A stretch of DNA of 60,153 nucleotides from Fimenecus sp045543095 (GCA_045543095.1 JAZQMC010000012.1:1-60153); one strand, 5' to 3'; shown: positions 24,740 through 33,311, counted from the first letter of the stretch. Notes: generated by a model from the sequence alone, not told the origin. Numbers and translations: made by a program.

Positions 24740-24795
24740 AAAGCCTTGAATTGCGGACAGACTGGGATGTCAATCCCTACGCGTTCAAGGCTTTT
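24740..24795. terminator. Bidirectional terminator with an inserted repeat-like core
   Basis: AAAAGCCTTGAA (24740-24751) pairs with TTCAAGGCTTTTT (24783-24795) between convergent genes. The loop contains GGACAGAC...CCCTACGCG, which is similar to the repeat at 48386-48416. Confidence 0.75.
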
Positions 24796-24798
24796 TAT

Positions 24799-25737
24799 TT
24801 ATATGTATTTTTTGTAATCCTCATATAACTTTGCAGAATCGGGATGCCCCGCGAAAACTTTTGAGTCAACAGGGTTCATAAGTCCCAAATACTGATATGC
24901 GAGAATTTTATCAACATAAGGTGCAACATTTTCAATCTGTTTTTTTACACGCTCAAAATCGGCAGGAATCAAAGCACTTTTATAGACCATACCTTCAAAA
25001 TCGAAAAGTTCTATATCTGCCCAAAGCTGTGACCTGCCTGCTTTATCGTGTGCTACGCGTAATTTTTCAAACAATCTTTCAGTATTATCAACCTTTGTTT
25101 TGCGAACACCCACTTCGTCCTGATAGGCAATAAAATCTACGTCCAACTCGGCAAGTTGACGAATAAATTTATTATTTGCCCACACAAGATTAGTGCCGTA
25201 AGGTGCTATCAAGGTTTTCTTATCGGGTGTGAGCGAACGACCAAAAGCCGAGCACATATTCACATATTTCATAAAATCCTTTGAAAAACGCAAAATAATG
25301 CAGGTTTCATCGGGGAAATACCATCCGTAAAAGCTTTTGTGATGAGCATAAAGTGCAGTCAATTCTTCCATTGCTTTAAAAGAACGGTCAATTACCTCTT
25401 TGCTTGTTATATTTTGGTTGGCTTTTCGCCAGTCACCGTAAAAGCCGTTGCCTAAAAAGACCTTAACCCCGCAAGCGTCGGCTTCGGAAAGTATTTCTTC
25501 AATGGGGTCGGCACAGGAAACTTCGGCAAAGGGAAAAACTGATGATTTAAAATAGCATTTTTCATAAAGTGCCGTTGCCATAACAACAATATATTCCATT
25601 CCGAGTTCTGATATTTCACGGATTTTCTGTCGCCAATCTTCCCCGATAAATTTTTCTAATGCGGGATTCCAATATTTACCCTCTGCAGTATTATGATGAC
25701 AAAACTCAAAAAATGTACCGTCAATTTTTCTGTTCAT
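24799..25737 (-). CDS. DUF4434 protein, glycosidase-like TIM barrel
   Basis: A 312-residue cytoplasmic protein without signal peptide. The start IDGTFFEFCHHNT, the segments MEYIVVMATALYE and VFLGNGFYGDW, the motif FYGWYFPDE (likely acid/base Glu), and WADIELFDFEG near the C-terminus match DUF4434. That is a family of TIM-barrel proteins related to glycoside hydrolases. Its substrate is unknown. Its start overlaps the end of the exonuclease III gene by four bases, so the two are co-translated. Such a pairing suggests shared expression rather than shared function. Confidence 0.8.
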   Translation of the reverse strand: MNRKIDGTFFEFCHHNTAEGKYWNPALEKFIGEDWRQKIREISELGMEYIVVMATALYEKCYFKSSVFPFAEVSCADPIEEILSEADACGVKVFLGNGFYGDWRKANQNITSKEVIDRSFKAMEELTALYAHHKSFYGWYFPDETCIILRFSKDFMKYVNMCSAFGRSLTPDKKTLIAPYGTNLVWANNKFIRQLAELDVDFIAYQDEVGVRKTKVDNTERLFEKLRVAHDKAGRSQLWADIELFDFEGMVYKSALIPADFERVKKQIENVAPYVDKILAYQYLGLMNPVDSKVFAGHPDSAKLYEDYKKYI

Positions 25738-26489
25738 TTTAAATCAACCTCAATACCTACGGGGCAATGGTCACTGCCCATAACTTCAGTATAAATTACA
25801 CTGTCTTTTACCTTGGGCATAAGGCGGTCTGACACAACAAAATAGTCAATTCTCCACCCCACATTCTTTTCTCTTGCGCGGAACATATAACTCCACCAAG
25901 AATATTCAATTTTTTCGGGATAAAGTGTGCGGAATGTGTCAGAAAATCCCGCATTTAAAAGCTCTGTGAATTTACTTCTTTCTTCGTCAGTAAAGCCCGC
26001 ACTGTGATGATTGGTTTTCGGATTTTTAAGGTCGATTTCTTGGTGTGCCACATTCAAGTCGCCACAATATATTACGGGCTTTGTTGAGTCAAGAGATTTA
26101 ATATATTCTCTTAAATCGTCCTCCCACTCCATTCGGTACGGGAGTCGTGTAAGCTCGCGTTGTGAATTAGGTGTATAAACACAGAGAAGATAAAAATTTT
26201 CATATTCTAATGTAATTGCTCTGCCCTCGTGGTCGTGCTTTTCTATATCAAGCCCGTACCAAATGCTTATGGGCTCGTGCTTCGTAAAAATTGCCGTACC
26301 CGAATAACCCTTTTTCTCGGCACTATACCAATACTGAAAATAGCCTTCAGGATTAAACTCTGCCTGACCCGGTTGCATTTTTGACTCTTGAATACAGAAG
26401 AAATCTGCATTCTGCTCGTTGAAAAATTCTTCAAAGCCTTTATTTAAACAGGCACGAAAGCCGTTAACATTCCAAGATATAAATTTCAT
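25734..26489 (-). CDS. xth: Exodeoxyribonuclease III / AP endonuclease
   Basis: A 251-residue cytoplasmic base-excision repair enzyme that cuts DNA 5' of abasic sites and degrades from 3' ends. The endonuclease/exonuclease/phosphatase fold is clear: SWNVNGFRACLNKGF at the start, FCIQESKM (metal Glu), YTPNSQRELTRLPYR, the catalytic GDLNVAHQEIDL, a Tyr/Trp-rich SWWSYMFRAREKNVGWRIDY and the final SDHCPVG (catalytic His). Length and motifs match ExoA/XthA. First gene of a two-gene unit with the DUF4434 gene. Confidence 0.95.
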   Translation of the reverse strand: MKFISWNVNGFRACLNKGFEEFFNEQNADFFCIQESKMQPGQAEFNPEGYFQYWYSAEKKGYSGTAIFTKHEPISIWYGLDIEKHDHEGRAITLEYENFYLLCVYTPNSQRELTRLPYRMEWEDDLREYIKSLDSTKPVIYCGDLNVAHQEIDLKNPKTNHHSAGFTDEERSKFTELLNAGFSDTFRTLYPEKIEYSWWSYMFRAREKNVGWRIDYFVVSDRLMPKVKDSVIYTEVMGSDHCPVGIEVDLK

Positions 26490-26598
26490 AAATATTTTCC
26501 TTTGCTTTTCATTATGAATTTATTTTATCATTTTTAATATGAATATACAAGAACGGCGAAGAAAAAATTCTCCGCCGTTGAGTATTTTTGTTATTAAA

Positions 26599-27684
26599 TT
26601 ACCATCTGTTTTCAACATATTCGCAGAAAGCGTACATATCTTCAATATCAATCTTTGTGCCGTCGTCAAGAATTACATTACCACTCCAGAGGCCGTGCAC
26701 CTGATGAGTGTGCATTCTGCCGATTTTCAAGTCTAAATCGGTGTGATAATCAAAGAAAGGTTGCATTGTCATATTAAAGCGACCGTCTTCTGAAATAATC
26801 TTCCAAGGTTCCATATATTTATCGTCCTTGGGGAAGGTTTCAACGTCAACCGCACCGAATTTATGTACCTTGCCATCATAGAAAATGCAGGTTTCAGTAG
26901 CATTACTCTCGTCACCGATAGCCCAAGTGATTTCAAAGCCTACACTATGCTTGTCGCCCTTGTCGTCAGTAACATAAGTTGTGCCCGCACCCCAATACCA
27001 AACCATTTTATGAATTGTGTTAACTCTGCCCCAATCCAAAAACGCAAAAGTATCGTCCTTTGAGAATTCATAAAGGTCGCCACCGATTCTCATTGTGCCC
27101 TCACAAGGCATACCAATCTGCTTTGTTGTCATAAAGTAGCGTGTAGGGTCTTCCTTGAAAGGAAGAACTGTTGTGATATTCTCAAATCCCTCGGGAATAT
27201 CCATTGTGAAATCACATTCAACAACGCCGTGGTCTTTTGTAACACATCTGAACCAGAGTCTACGGTCAGTTTCTCTTGTATCAAAATCAATTTCAGCACC
27301 GCCCACATTTATTTTAAAGCGGTTTGGAACATCGCCTTTCTTCGGCGGAATAAATTTGTCACCCAAGAAGAATTTTGTGCAGTCAATTATCTCTTTACCA
27401 TTTTCAATGTCAATAAGTTTTGCAGTTGCAAAGCCACCTGCATTGATGTTTGCAAAGTTTAACTGAACTGTAAGTTTGCCGTTTGAAACCTGATAAAAAT
27501 CCCATTCCTTACGGCTGATAATACCCTTTTTAACAAGATTTCTGTCATACTCGAAAACATTGTGTCTTGCCCAGCCTTTAGCATTCAATGTGCCGTCAGC
27601 GTTGAGAAGAGGTGTGCTCTCGGTATATTCAATCTGTTTTGATTTTTCAGGCCAATCCTGAAAAGGTACATAGGTTCTTTCCAT
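26599..27684 (-). CDS. DUF2804 protein
   Basis: A 361-residue protein related to the DUF2804 family, a two-lobed beta-rich fold. Recognisable parts are NAKGWARHNVFEYDRNLVKK near residue 35, KEWDFYQV, GGAEIDFDTRETDRRLWFRC, AFLDWGRVNTIHKMVWYWG in the middle and GLWSGNVILDDG near the end. There is no signal peptide. The ATG at 27684 has AAGGAGTAGTGG before it; a frame extension to 27747 is unsupported. Relatives have been compared to lipocalin-like or lipid-processing proteins but no activity is established. It is monocistronic, with a weak hairpin downstream (26550-26580). Confidence 0.82.
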   Translation of the reverse strand: MERTYVPFQDWPEKSKQIEYTESTPLLNADGTLNAKGWARHNVFEYDRNLVKKGIISRKEWDFYQVSNGKLTVQLNFANINAGGFATAKLIDIENGKEIIDCTKFFLGDKFIPPKKGDVPNRFKINVGGAEIDFDTRETDRRLWFRCVTKDHGVVECDFTMDIPEGFENITTVLPFKEDPTRYFMTTKQIGMPCEGTMRIGGDLYEFSKDDTFAFLDWGRVNTIHKMVWYWGAGTTYVTDDKGDKHSVGFEITWAIGDESNATETCIFYDGKVHKFGAVDVETFPKDDKYMEPWKIISEDGRFNMTMQPFFDYHTDLDLKIGRMHTHQVHGLWSGNVILDDGTKIDIEDMYAFCEYVENRW

Positions 27685-27795
27685 ATCCACTACTCCTTGT
27701 ATAAATTTTCCAATAAATATTATATTACTTATTATCCTTAATTGCAATACTTACAGAAATTATGACAATATTGTTATTTATTTAACAGTTTTCTG

Positions 27796-27824
27796 TTGAA
27801 AAATGCGTTGTAATTTGATATACT
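27796..27824 (+). promoter_or_regulatory. Sigma-A promoter of the CooC/dehydratase cluster
   Basis: TTGAAA (27796-27801), exactly 17 bases and TATACT (27819-27824). The leader is about 24 bases with a GGGGGAAT ribosome site. Confidence 0.75.
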
Positions 27825-27853
27825 AATTAAAGTATGTTTTTGGGGGAATATTT

Positions 27854-28618
27854 ATGAAACATAATGCAACAATAATTGCCCTTTCAGGTAAGGGCGGTGT
27901 GGGTAAAACTTCAATTTCTGCTGCAATAGTAAAGTTGCTTGCAGAGAATTATCCTGACAAGAAAATTCTTGCCATTGACGCCGACCCCGCAGTTGGCCTT
28001 TCAACTGCATTGGGCATTGAGGTTAAAACCACAATTGACGATATAAGAAAAGAAATTGTTGAAACCGTTGAAGATGGTCAGACAAAAGCGGCAATTGAGC
28101 TTTTAGGTGATGCAAGATATAAAATCTTTGACGCACTTGTTGAAACCGACGGTTTTGCTTTTATTGCGGTCGGCAGACCCGAAAGTGCGGGCTGTTACTG
28201 TAAAATCAACTCATATTTAAAAGAGGTTATCTCAATACTTTCAAACGATTTCGATTATGTTGTAATCGACGGCGAAGCAGGTATTGAACAGATTAACCGC
28301 AGAGTTATGGAAAAGGTTACTCACCTCTTACTCATTACCGATGCAAGTAAAAAAGGTACACAGGTAATAAACACAATCAAAAGCGTTGCAGACGAGCTTG
28401 TTATGTATAAAAAAATCGGTGCAATTGTAAACCGGCTTCCTGACGAAAGCGTTATTCCCCATATAAACACAAACGGTATACCCGTTTTGTCATACATTGA
28501 AAACGATAAAAATCTTGCAATTTACGACATTGAGGGTAAGGATATAACAAAGCTTCCCGACGACTCAAATGTTGTAAAAGGCGTTAAAAAGGCTCTCACA
28601 GAGTTAGAAATCATTTGA
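27854..28618 (+). CDS. CooC/AcsF-type nickel-insertion ATPase
   Basis: A 254-residue MinD/ParA-class P-loop ATPase of the CooC group. These proteins insert nickel into CO dehydrogenase (CooC) or acetyl-CoA synthase (AcsF). The deviant Walker A is GKGGVGKTS at residues 12-20. IDADPAVGLSTALG follows. The diagnostic CooC signature GRPESAGCYCKIN carries the metal-binding Cys114-x-Cys116. VVIDGEAGIEQINRR is the switch II/Walker B region. It is the first gene of the cluster, 10 bases before the dehydratase-like gene. The target metalloenzyme is not a CO dehydrogenase in this window; the acetyl-CoA-synthase-like protein at 32619 or the dehydratase-like pair are the candidates. Confidence 0.87.
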   Translation: MKHNATIIALSGKGGVGKTSISAAIVKLLAENYPDKKILAIDADPAVGLSTALGIEVKTTIDDIRKEIVETVEDGQTKAAIELLGDARYKIFDALVETDGFAFIAVGRPESAGCYCKINSYLKEVISILSNDFDYVVIDGEAGIEQINRRVMEKVTHLLLITDASKKGTQVINTIKSVADELVMYKKIGAIVNRLPDESVIPHINTNGIPVLSYIENDKNLAIYDIEGKDITKLPDDSNVVKGVKKALTELEII

Positions 28619-28628
28619 GAGGTGTATT

Positions 28629-29834
28629 ATGAAAGATTTAAAGCATCTTTATGAATTTGAAAAGCTTTTGCAAGAGGCTAATAATGAGCTTGTGCAAAAG
28701 GCAAAGGCAGATGGCGGAATTGCTTTGGGTTATACCTGTTATCACATTCCCGAAGTCCTCTTAAACTGCGGAAACTGTTTTTCAGTCAGACTCCGTGCAC
28801 CCCGCACGGGCTCAATGGACATTGCAACATATTATATGAGCAATTTCCTTTGCGGATACAGTAAAGCTATTTTAGAGCGTGCAATCGAGGGTGGATATAA
28901 TTTCTTAAACGCACTCCTCGCCTCTGAAACCTGCTCTGAAATGAACAGAGCTGCAGAGCATTTTGAATTGCTCAATTTGGTTCCCAACGATAAATTCTTC
29001 TTAACGTTCCTTGATGCACCTTTCAAGATTGAGGAGCACACAATCAAGCACTATGTTAACCAGACAAGAGTAAAAATCCTTGATAAACTCAACTCTGTTT
29101 ACGGTGTTGACACTTCTGACGAAGCACTTTTAAAGGCGGTTGAAGAACACAATGAGGTCTGTCGACTCATGACAGAAATCGGTGATTACAGAAAAGAAGA
29201 AAACCCAAGAATTACAGGCTACGAATATCACATTTTAAATCTTATTACATATTGTTGTCCTAAAGCTTTGATTCTGCCCGCACTTCGCGAAACCGCAGAA
29301 GAATTAAAGACCCGCGAGCCTGACCAAAAGAAAAACTACCGTGCAAAAATCGTAGTTGTGGGCTCTGAAATGGACGACCCCGATTTCACCTCACTTATTG
29401 AAGACAGCGGTGCACTTGTTGTTGCCGACCGTTACTGCTTCGGTGCATTACCCGGCAGACAGGAAATCATTATCGACAAAGACAAGGATATTCTCACACA
29501 GATTTGCACTCACTATATGAAAACAAGTCAGTGCCCAAGATATATGAGCCACGAAAAAGTTCAAGAACGCCGCGACTATGTTAAACAGTTGGTTGACGAA
29601 TACAATGCAGACGGCGTTATGTATGAGCAGTTAAAATTCTGCGAATATTGGGGCTATGAGCGTGCTCTCGCATCTTATGTAATGAGTGGCGACTACGGTG
29701 TGCCAACCGCGGCGGTTGACCGTCAGTACACCGCATCTGCATCAGGACAGTTGCGAACTCGAGTTCAGGCTTTTGTTGAAAGCCTCGAAATCAAGAAAAT
29801 ACAAAAGGCAAGGGAGGAAAAGCAGAATGGCTAA
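28629..29834 (+). CDS. 2-hydroxyacyl-CoA dehydratase-like subunit (HgdB/BcrC/DCCP family), 401 aa
   Basis: Iron-sulfur protein of the family that includes (R)-2-hydroxyacyl-CoA dehydratases, benzoyl-CoA reductase subunits and double-cubane cluster proteins. These accept very low-potential electrons from an ATP-driven activase. Probable cluster cysteines are in YTCYHIPEVLLNCGNC (37, 47, 50), C75, SETCSEMNRA (102), RYCFGALPG and LKFCEYWGYER. The cytoplasmic 401-residue length suits an HgdB-type subunit. No CoA-transferase or acyl-CoA dehydrogenase is encoded nearby, so an amino-acid fermentation role is not supported. It overlaps the next gene by eight bases and follows the CooC gene by ten. 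Confidence 0.87.
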   Translation: MKDLKHLYEFEKLLQEANNELVQKAKADGGIALGYTCYHIPEVLLNCGNCFSVRLRAPRTGSMDIATYYMSNFLCGYSKAILERAIEGGYNFLNALLASETCSEMNRAAEHFELLNLVPNDKFFLTFLDAPFKIEEHTIKHYVNQTRVKILDKLNSVYGVDTSDEALLKAVEEHNEVCRLMTEIGDYRKEENPRITGYEYHILNLITYCCPKALILPALRETAEELKTREPDQKKNYRAKIVVVGSEMDDPDFTSLIEDSGALVVADRYCFGALPGRQEIIIDKDKDILTQICTHYMKTSQCPRYMSHEKVQERRDYVKQLVDEYNADGVMYEQLKFCEYWGYERALASYVMSGDYGVPTAAVDRQYTASASGQLRTRVQAFVESLEIKKIQKAREEKQNG

Positions 29835-31356
29835 TTATGGTAAACTTTATAAAGAGCATACCGCCGTTTTAAAGCACAGAGAATGGCGTGGATTTAAAGA
29901 CACAATGTATGACTACTACCGTTGGCTTGTCACCTGGAAGGATATGATAAAAATGGTGCTTAAAGCACCCATATCCACAGTTAAGGGCTTATGGCGTTAC
30001 AGATGGATGGCATCTTATCTCTCTGCCCCCTCTTTTGTTGACCGCCATGTTGCAGGGCTTCGCGGACCTCAGCTTCGTATGGCACATCTTCACTACAATA
30101 TGATTGTTAAGCACACAACAAACCTTATCAATATTTCGTTCCGTGCAGACGAGAAAATCAATCCAAACAACAAACTTTCAAAGAAAATTGTGCTTACAGA
30201 CGAGATTGTTCCAAACGAGGTTTTTATGGGATTTCCAAATCTTCAACCAATGCCATTGCAGACACTTCCCATCTTCTTATCTTCAATGGTTGACCAGCAG
30301 ATTACACCCCCTTACCTTGAGGTGACAGAAAGTTTTGGTGTTCCCGCTGATGTCTGCCCCTTACCAAGTGCCGAAGCAGGCGTTGCGATTGAAGACGATT
30401 ACCCAAAAATGGGTTGTTGTATGATTGGAACAAATATGCCTTGCGACGGCTCAATTATGAACTCCTCATTCCTTGACAGAAGACTTAATCTTCCAACTCA
30501 TTGCTTTGGTGTGCCACTTCGTTACGACGGCGAGGATGTTCAAGAATATGCCGTTGACGAAATTAAGGCACTCATCAAATTCATTGAAGAGCAGACGGGC
30601 GAAAAGTTTGACTGGGACGCATATTTCAAAGGAATTAAAATGTACAACAAACAGCTTGAATATGAGCGTCAGAAATGGGATATTAATAAAACACCTTATC
30701 CACAGATGACGGGTGCTTGCTTCTGGCTTTACAGAATTTTCTATTTCAACCTTTCAGGTGGTTCAAATGAGCGTTTCTTAAAGGTTGACAAGAAAGTTAA
30801 TAAAATAATGATGAAGGCTTATGAAAAGAAAACTCCCGTATCAAAAGAAATGCGTCACCGTGCGGTTGTATGGTCTTGCCCCGCAAACTACTACACAAGC
30901 TTTGCAAACTGGCTTGAAAACTGTTGGGGTATGAATGTTGTTATGGATATGGAAACTATGATTTCATATCTTGAAATTGACGAAGAAGATAAAGAGCAGT
31001 CCCTTAAGGATTTAGCTAAAACATATCAGCGTTCAATTATGCGTAAGCACACAAAGGGTGGTTACCGTAATGTTGTTGACGAATTATGGCGTATTGTTGA
31101 AGAATACAACGCTGACACAGTTATTATGTATGACCAGATTTCTTGTAAGGGTATGGACGGTCTTGCTGGTATTTTTGACGACCAGGCAAGAGAGAAAAAT
31201 GTAAACTTTATCTGGGTTAAGCAAGACCTTATGGACCCTCGCACAATTTCACGACGTGATATGCGTGAGCAGGTTAACAAATATATGCAGACAGTTTTAC
31301 AAGAAGAGCCATTAGACCCCTCACTTGTAGACTTTGAAGACGATATGGCTTGGTAA
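29827..31356 (+). CDS. 2-hydroxyacyl-CoA dehydratase-like subunit, 509 aa
   Basis: Second subunit of the same family, cytoplasmic. The ATG at 29827 is preceded by GGGAGG and overlaps the previous gene by eight bases (ATGGCTAA), a coupled start. The N-terminal 100 residues are basic and aromatic. The core has FGVPADVCPLPSAEAG, YPKMGCCMIGTNMPCDGS (several possible cluster Cys), WSCPANYYTSFANWLENCWG and MYDQISCKGMDG. It is about 100 residues longer than typical HgdB subunits. Together with the first subunit it should form a heterodimer re-energised by the activase at 31496. Substrate unknown. Confidence 0.85.
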   Translation: MANYGKLYKEHTAVLKHREWRGFKDTMYDYYRWLVTWKDMIKMVLKAPISTVKGLWRYRWMASYLSAPSFVDRHVAGLRGPQLRMAHLHYNMIVKHTTNLINISFRADEKINPNNKLSKKIVLTDEIVPNEVFMGFPNLQPMPLQTLPIFLSSMVDQQITPPYLEVTESFGVPADVCPLPSAEAGVAIEDDYPKMGCCMIGTNMPCDGSIMNSSFLDRRLNLPTHCFGVPLRYDGEDVQEYAVDEIKALIKFIEEQTGEKFDWDAYFKGIKMYNKQLEYERQKWDINKTPYPQMTGACFWLYRIFYFNLSGGSNERFLKVDKKVNKIMMKAYEKKTPVSKEMRHRAVVWSCPANYYTSFANWLENCWGMNVVMDMETMISYLEIDEEDKEQSLKDLAKTYQRSIMRKHTKGGYRNVVDELWRIVEEYNADTVIMYDQISCKGMDGLAGIFDDQAREKNVNFIWVKQDLMDPRTISRRDMREQVNKYMQTVLQEEPLDPSLVDFEDDMAW

Positions 31357-31388
31357 TTAAAATTTAGTTTAACACGAGGATATTTTTT

Positions 31389-31469
31389 CTGTAACAACGA
31401 AAAAACCGCAAGACATACAAGTGTATTTCGAGGATTTTTGAGGCAGTTACAGGGAAAATAGACCGTGTT
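31389..31469. repeat. Dispersed repeat family B, copy 1
   Basis: CTGTAAC and GTTACAG bracket a hairpin, AAAAACCGCAAGACATAC with GTGTATTTCGAGGATTTTT, followed by GGGAAAATAGACCG. The reverse complement of 32320-32401 aligns over about 75 bases. The two copies flank the activase gene in opposite orientation. Confidence 0.68.
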
Positions 31470-31495
31470 TGCAGATTATATAAGGAGTAATAACT

Positions 31496-32302
31496 ATGAA
31501 ATTTTTTGGTGGTTGCGACGTTGGTTCTACATATACCAAATGTGTAATCCTTGATGAAAATGGCAATATGGTTGCCAATGTTACTAACAGAAGTAAAATC
31601 AACCCCGTGCAGAGTGCTGAAATTGCACTTAATGATGCGATTGCACAGGTTGAGGGCTTGAATTCAGCAAAAGAATTATCATATCTTATCGGTACGGGCT
31701 ACGGACGAAATAAAGTTCCTTTTGCCGACGAAAACATTTCTGAAATCAGTTGTCACGCAATGGGCGTACACGTTACTAACCCTGAAGTTAAGGCGATTAT
31801 CGACATCGGCGGTCAGGACGTTAAGGGTATTTCAATTGACACTGACGGTACAGTTAAGAACTTTGCTATGAACGACAAATGTGCCGCGGGTACAGGTCGT
31901 TTCTATGAAGCAATGGCAAATGCTTTTGAAATGACATTACCCGAATTTTCAAAGCTCTCACTTAATGCTAAAAATACAATTCCAATTACTGCACAGTGCA
32001 CAGTTTTTGCCGAAAGTGAAGTTATTTCACTTGTTGGCGAGGGCAAGCCAATGGACGAAATTGCGGCGGGTATTCAGTTGGCTGTTGCAAAAAGATGTTT
32101 TGTTATGGCTAAAAAAGCAGGTGCAGTTGACAGCATTACTCTTACAGGCGGTTGTGCTAAAAATGATGGTCTTAAAAAGGCTATTGAAAAGGTACTTAAA
32201 ATTAAGGTTGTAGAGCTAAAAACTGACCCACAGTTAATGGGTGCTTTAGGTGCTGCTGAATACGCTCGCCAAAAGGGACTTGCACGAGTAACTACTGATT
32301 AA
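31496..32302 (+). CDS. Dehydratase/reductase activase (BcrA/BadF/HgdC-type ASKHA ATPase)
   Basis: A 268-residue homodimeric ATPase with one bridging [4Fe-4S] cluster. It uses ATP hydrolysis to push electrons at very low potential into its partner. ASKHA motifs are CDVGSTYTKCVI (phosphate 1), IIDIGGQDVKGI (phosphate 2) and LTGGCAKNDGL (adenosine). The cluster cysteines are Cys129 in NDKCAAGTGRF and Cys168 in AQCTVFAESE. Length equals that of HgdC. The AAGGAG site is eight bases before the ATG. It serves the two upstream subunits. A 140-base gap with a family B repeat separates it from them, so transcription through the repeat is assumed rather than shown. Confidence 0.92.
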   Translation: MKFFGGCDVGSTYTKCVILDENGNMVANVTNRSKINPVQSAEIALNDAIAQVEGLNSAKELSYLIGTGYGRNKVPFADENISEISCHAMGVHVTNPEVKAIIDIGGQDVKGISIDTDGTVKNFAMNDKCAAGTGRFYEAMANAFEMTLPEFSKLSLNAKNTIPITAQCTVFAESEVISLVGEGKPMDEIAAGIQLAVAKRCFVMAKKAGAVDSITLTGGCAKNDGLKKAIEKVLKIKVVELKTDPQLMGALGAAEYARQKGLARVTTD

Positions 32303-32319
32303 ATCTTGGTTACAATTCT

Positions 32320-32401
32320 CAACGGCTATTTTTCCGTCATAACTCGTCCAAAATACTCGTTAATACACAAAGTATTGCCTGCGTTTTTTGACGGTTCTGA
32401 C
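32320..32401. repeat. Dispersed repeat family B, copy 2 (inverted)
   Basis: CCGTCA (32334) and TGACGG (32389) bracket AAAATACTCGTTAATACA and AAGTATTGCCTGCGTTTTTT. The reverse complement matches copy 1 (GCA.G.CATAC...TGTATT..CGAG.ATTTT...GAGTTA...AAAATAG.CCG). Confidence 0.65.
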
Positions 32402-32463
32402 AAAAAACTATCTCGCTGATAATCGCAACCCGATTTGTTCAGCGGTTACTTAGGAGAACTGAT

Positions 32464-32619
32464 ATGGAAATATTGTTTATTATTTTAGGTGTCATTGTTG
32501 CTTTGTTCTTAATCACCTTTGCAATCTATTGGTTCAATCTTGATATGAAGCTTGTAAGAGTTGTTTATGACTGGTTGCAGAAGCACTATGACAAAATGAA
32601 AAGGGATAAAAAATTATAA
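32464..32619 (+). CDS. Small membrane protein preceding the acetyl-CoA-synthase-like gene
   Basis: A 51-residue frame, MEILFIILGVIVALFLITFA followed by IYWFNLDMKLVRVVYDWLQK and a lysine-rich tail. There is one N-terminal transmembrane helix (2-25) with a basic cytoplasmic tail. AGGAG lies eight bases before the ATG. The stop overlaps the next start by one base (TAATG), the classic coupling signal, which strongly supports translation of both. It is not a recognised family; it may tether the downstream protein or complex to the membrane. Confidence 0.68.
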   Translation: MEILFIILGVIVALFLITFAIYWFNLDMKLVRVVYDWLQKHYDKMKRDKKL

Positions 32620-33311
32620 TGGATTTTTTCAACTCTTTAATTGAAAACACAAATGAAATACTTTCCGAGTTACCCCAAAAATCATACAAACACAACAAAA
32701 TCAATGCTTGTGAGGATTTAGGGTATAATCAGGTAATTTTGCAACGTGACACTGCCTTTGAGCTTGGCGGTACAGGTTTCAACCTTGTAACAAGCAATAA
32801 TATTGACGATGAAATAGTTATTGTGGGCAATGATTTGAGCGAAATCAAATCTGATTGCAAATTCGTCCGCATTTCGCTTGTACAGATTGAGGACACTTCA
32901 GACGAGCAAGCAGCATATAATCTTATCCGCAAAATCGAGTATGTGAAATATCACTATTTCCCCGACGGATATATGATTAGAACTTCTTCACGCTCGCATA
33001 AAGAGGCTGTGCGTGTTTCAAAATCTGCCATAAAAAATGGTATAGGCTTTGAGCGTGTGGGAAACTTACTTATAAACAAATATAAGGAAATTCCCGCGGT
33101 TAAGGGGGCAAAGGTGATTTTTGTTACTGACGAGAATGCCGATTTCAACACACTCACCTCTTTCGCTGAAAAGAATAATCAGATTACCGAAACTCTTAAT
33201 CACATTATGAACAATGTTAATTTTGACTGTTCAACCTGCAATTTAAAGCCTATCTGCGACGAGGTTGAGGGTATGAAAGAGCTTCATTTCAAGACATCTA
33301 TGGGTAAATGA
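32619..33311 (+). CDS. Orphan acetyl-CoA synthase middle-domain-like protein (AcsB/CdhC-related), 230 aa
   Basis: The protein aligns by eye with the central domain of acetyl-CoA synthase. AFELGGTGFNLVTS corresponds to MGG...AFELVRT, and DEIVIVGNDLSEI to GKIEVIGPDIDQI. IEYVKYHYFPDGYMIRTSSR corresponds to the IH.FINY.EG....GQR region, VRVSKSAIKNGIGFERVGNL to LRVSKDAVAKGFRFKNYGE, and AKVIFVTDE to VQVTIFTDE. At the end, Cys204-x2-Cys207-x5-Cys213 (NFDCSTCNLKPIC) lines up with the first A-cluster cysteines (FYSCVLCQS...HVC). The fourth cysteine and the Cys-Gly-Cys nickel site are absent, as are the CODH-binding domain and most of the last domain. It is therefore not a complete synthase. The coupled start (TAATG) and downstream methyltransferase indicate an intact gene. 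The role is inferred: a metal- or acyl-handling partner of the CooC protein. Confidence 0.7.
   Translation: MDFFNSLIENTNEILSELPQKSYKHNKINACEDLGYNQVILQRDTAFELGGTGFNLVTSNNIDDEIVIVGNDLSEIKSDCKFVRISLVQIEDTSDEQAAYNLIRKIEYVKYHYFPDGYMIRTSSRSHKEAVRVSKSAIKNGIGFERVGNLLINKYKEIPAVKGAKVIFVTDENADFNTLTSFAEKNNQITETLNHIMNNVNFDCSTCNLKPICDEVEGMKELHFKTSMGK

Noticed and set aside
28629..31356. Assigning the two dehydratase-like proteins to 2-hydroxyglutaryl- or lactyl-CoA fermentation
   Set aside because: No CoA-transferase, acyl-CoA dehydrogenase, Etf or 2-hydroxy acid dehydrogenase gene lies nearby, and the neighbours (CooC, ACS-like) point elsewhere.
32619..33311. Calling the ACS-like gene a degraded acetyl-CoA synthase pseudogene
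   Set aside because: The frame is intact, starts and ends are coupled to neighbours, and the terminal cysteines are retained; decay would not keep these features.
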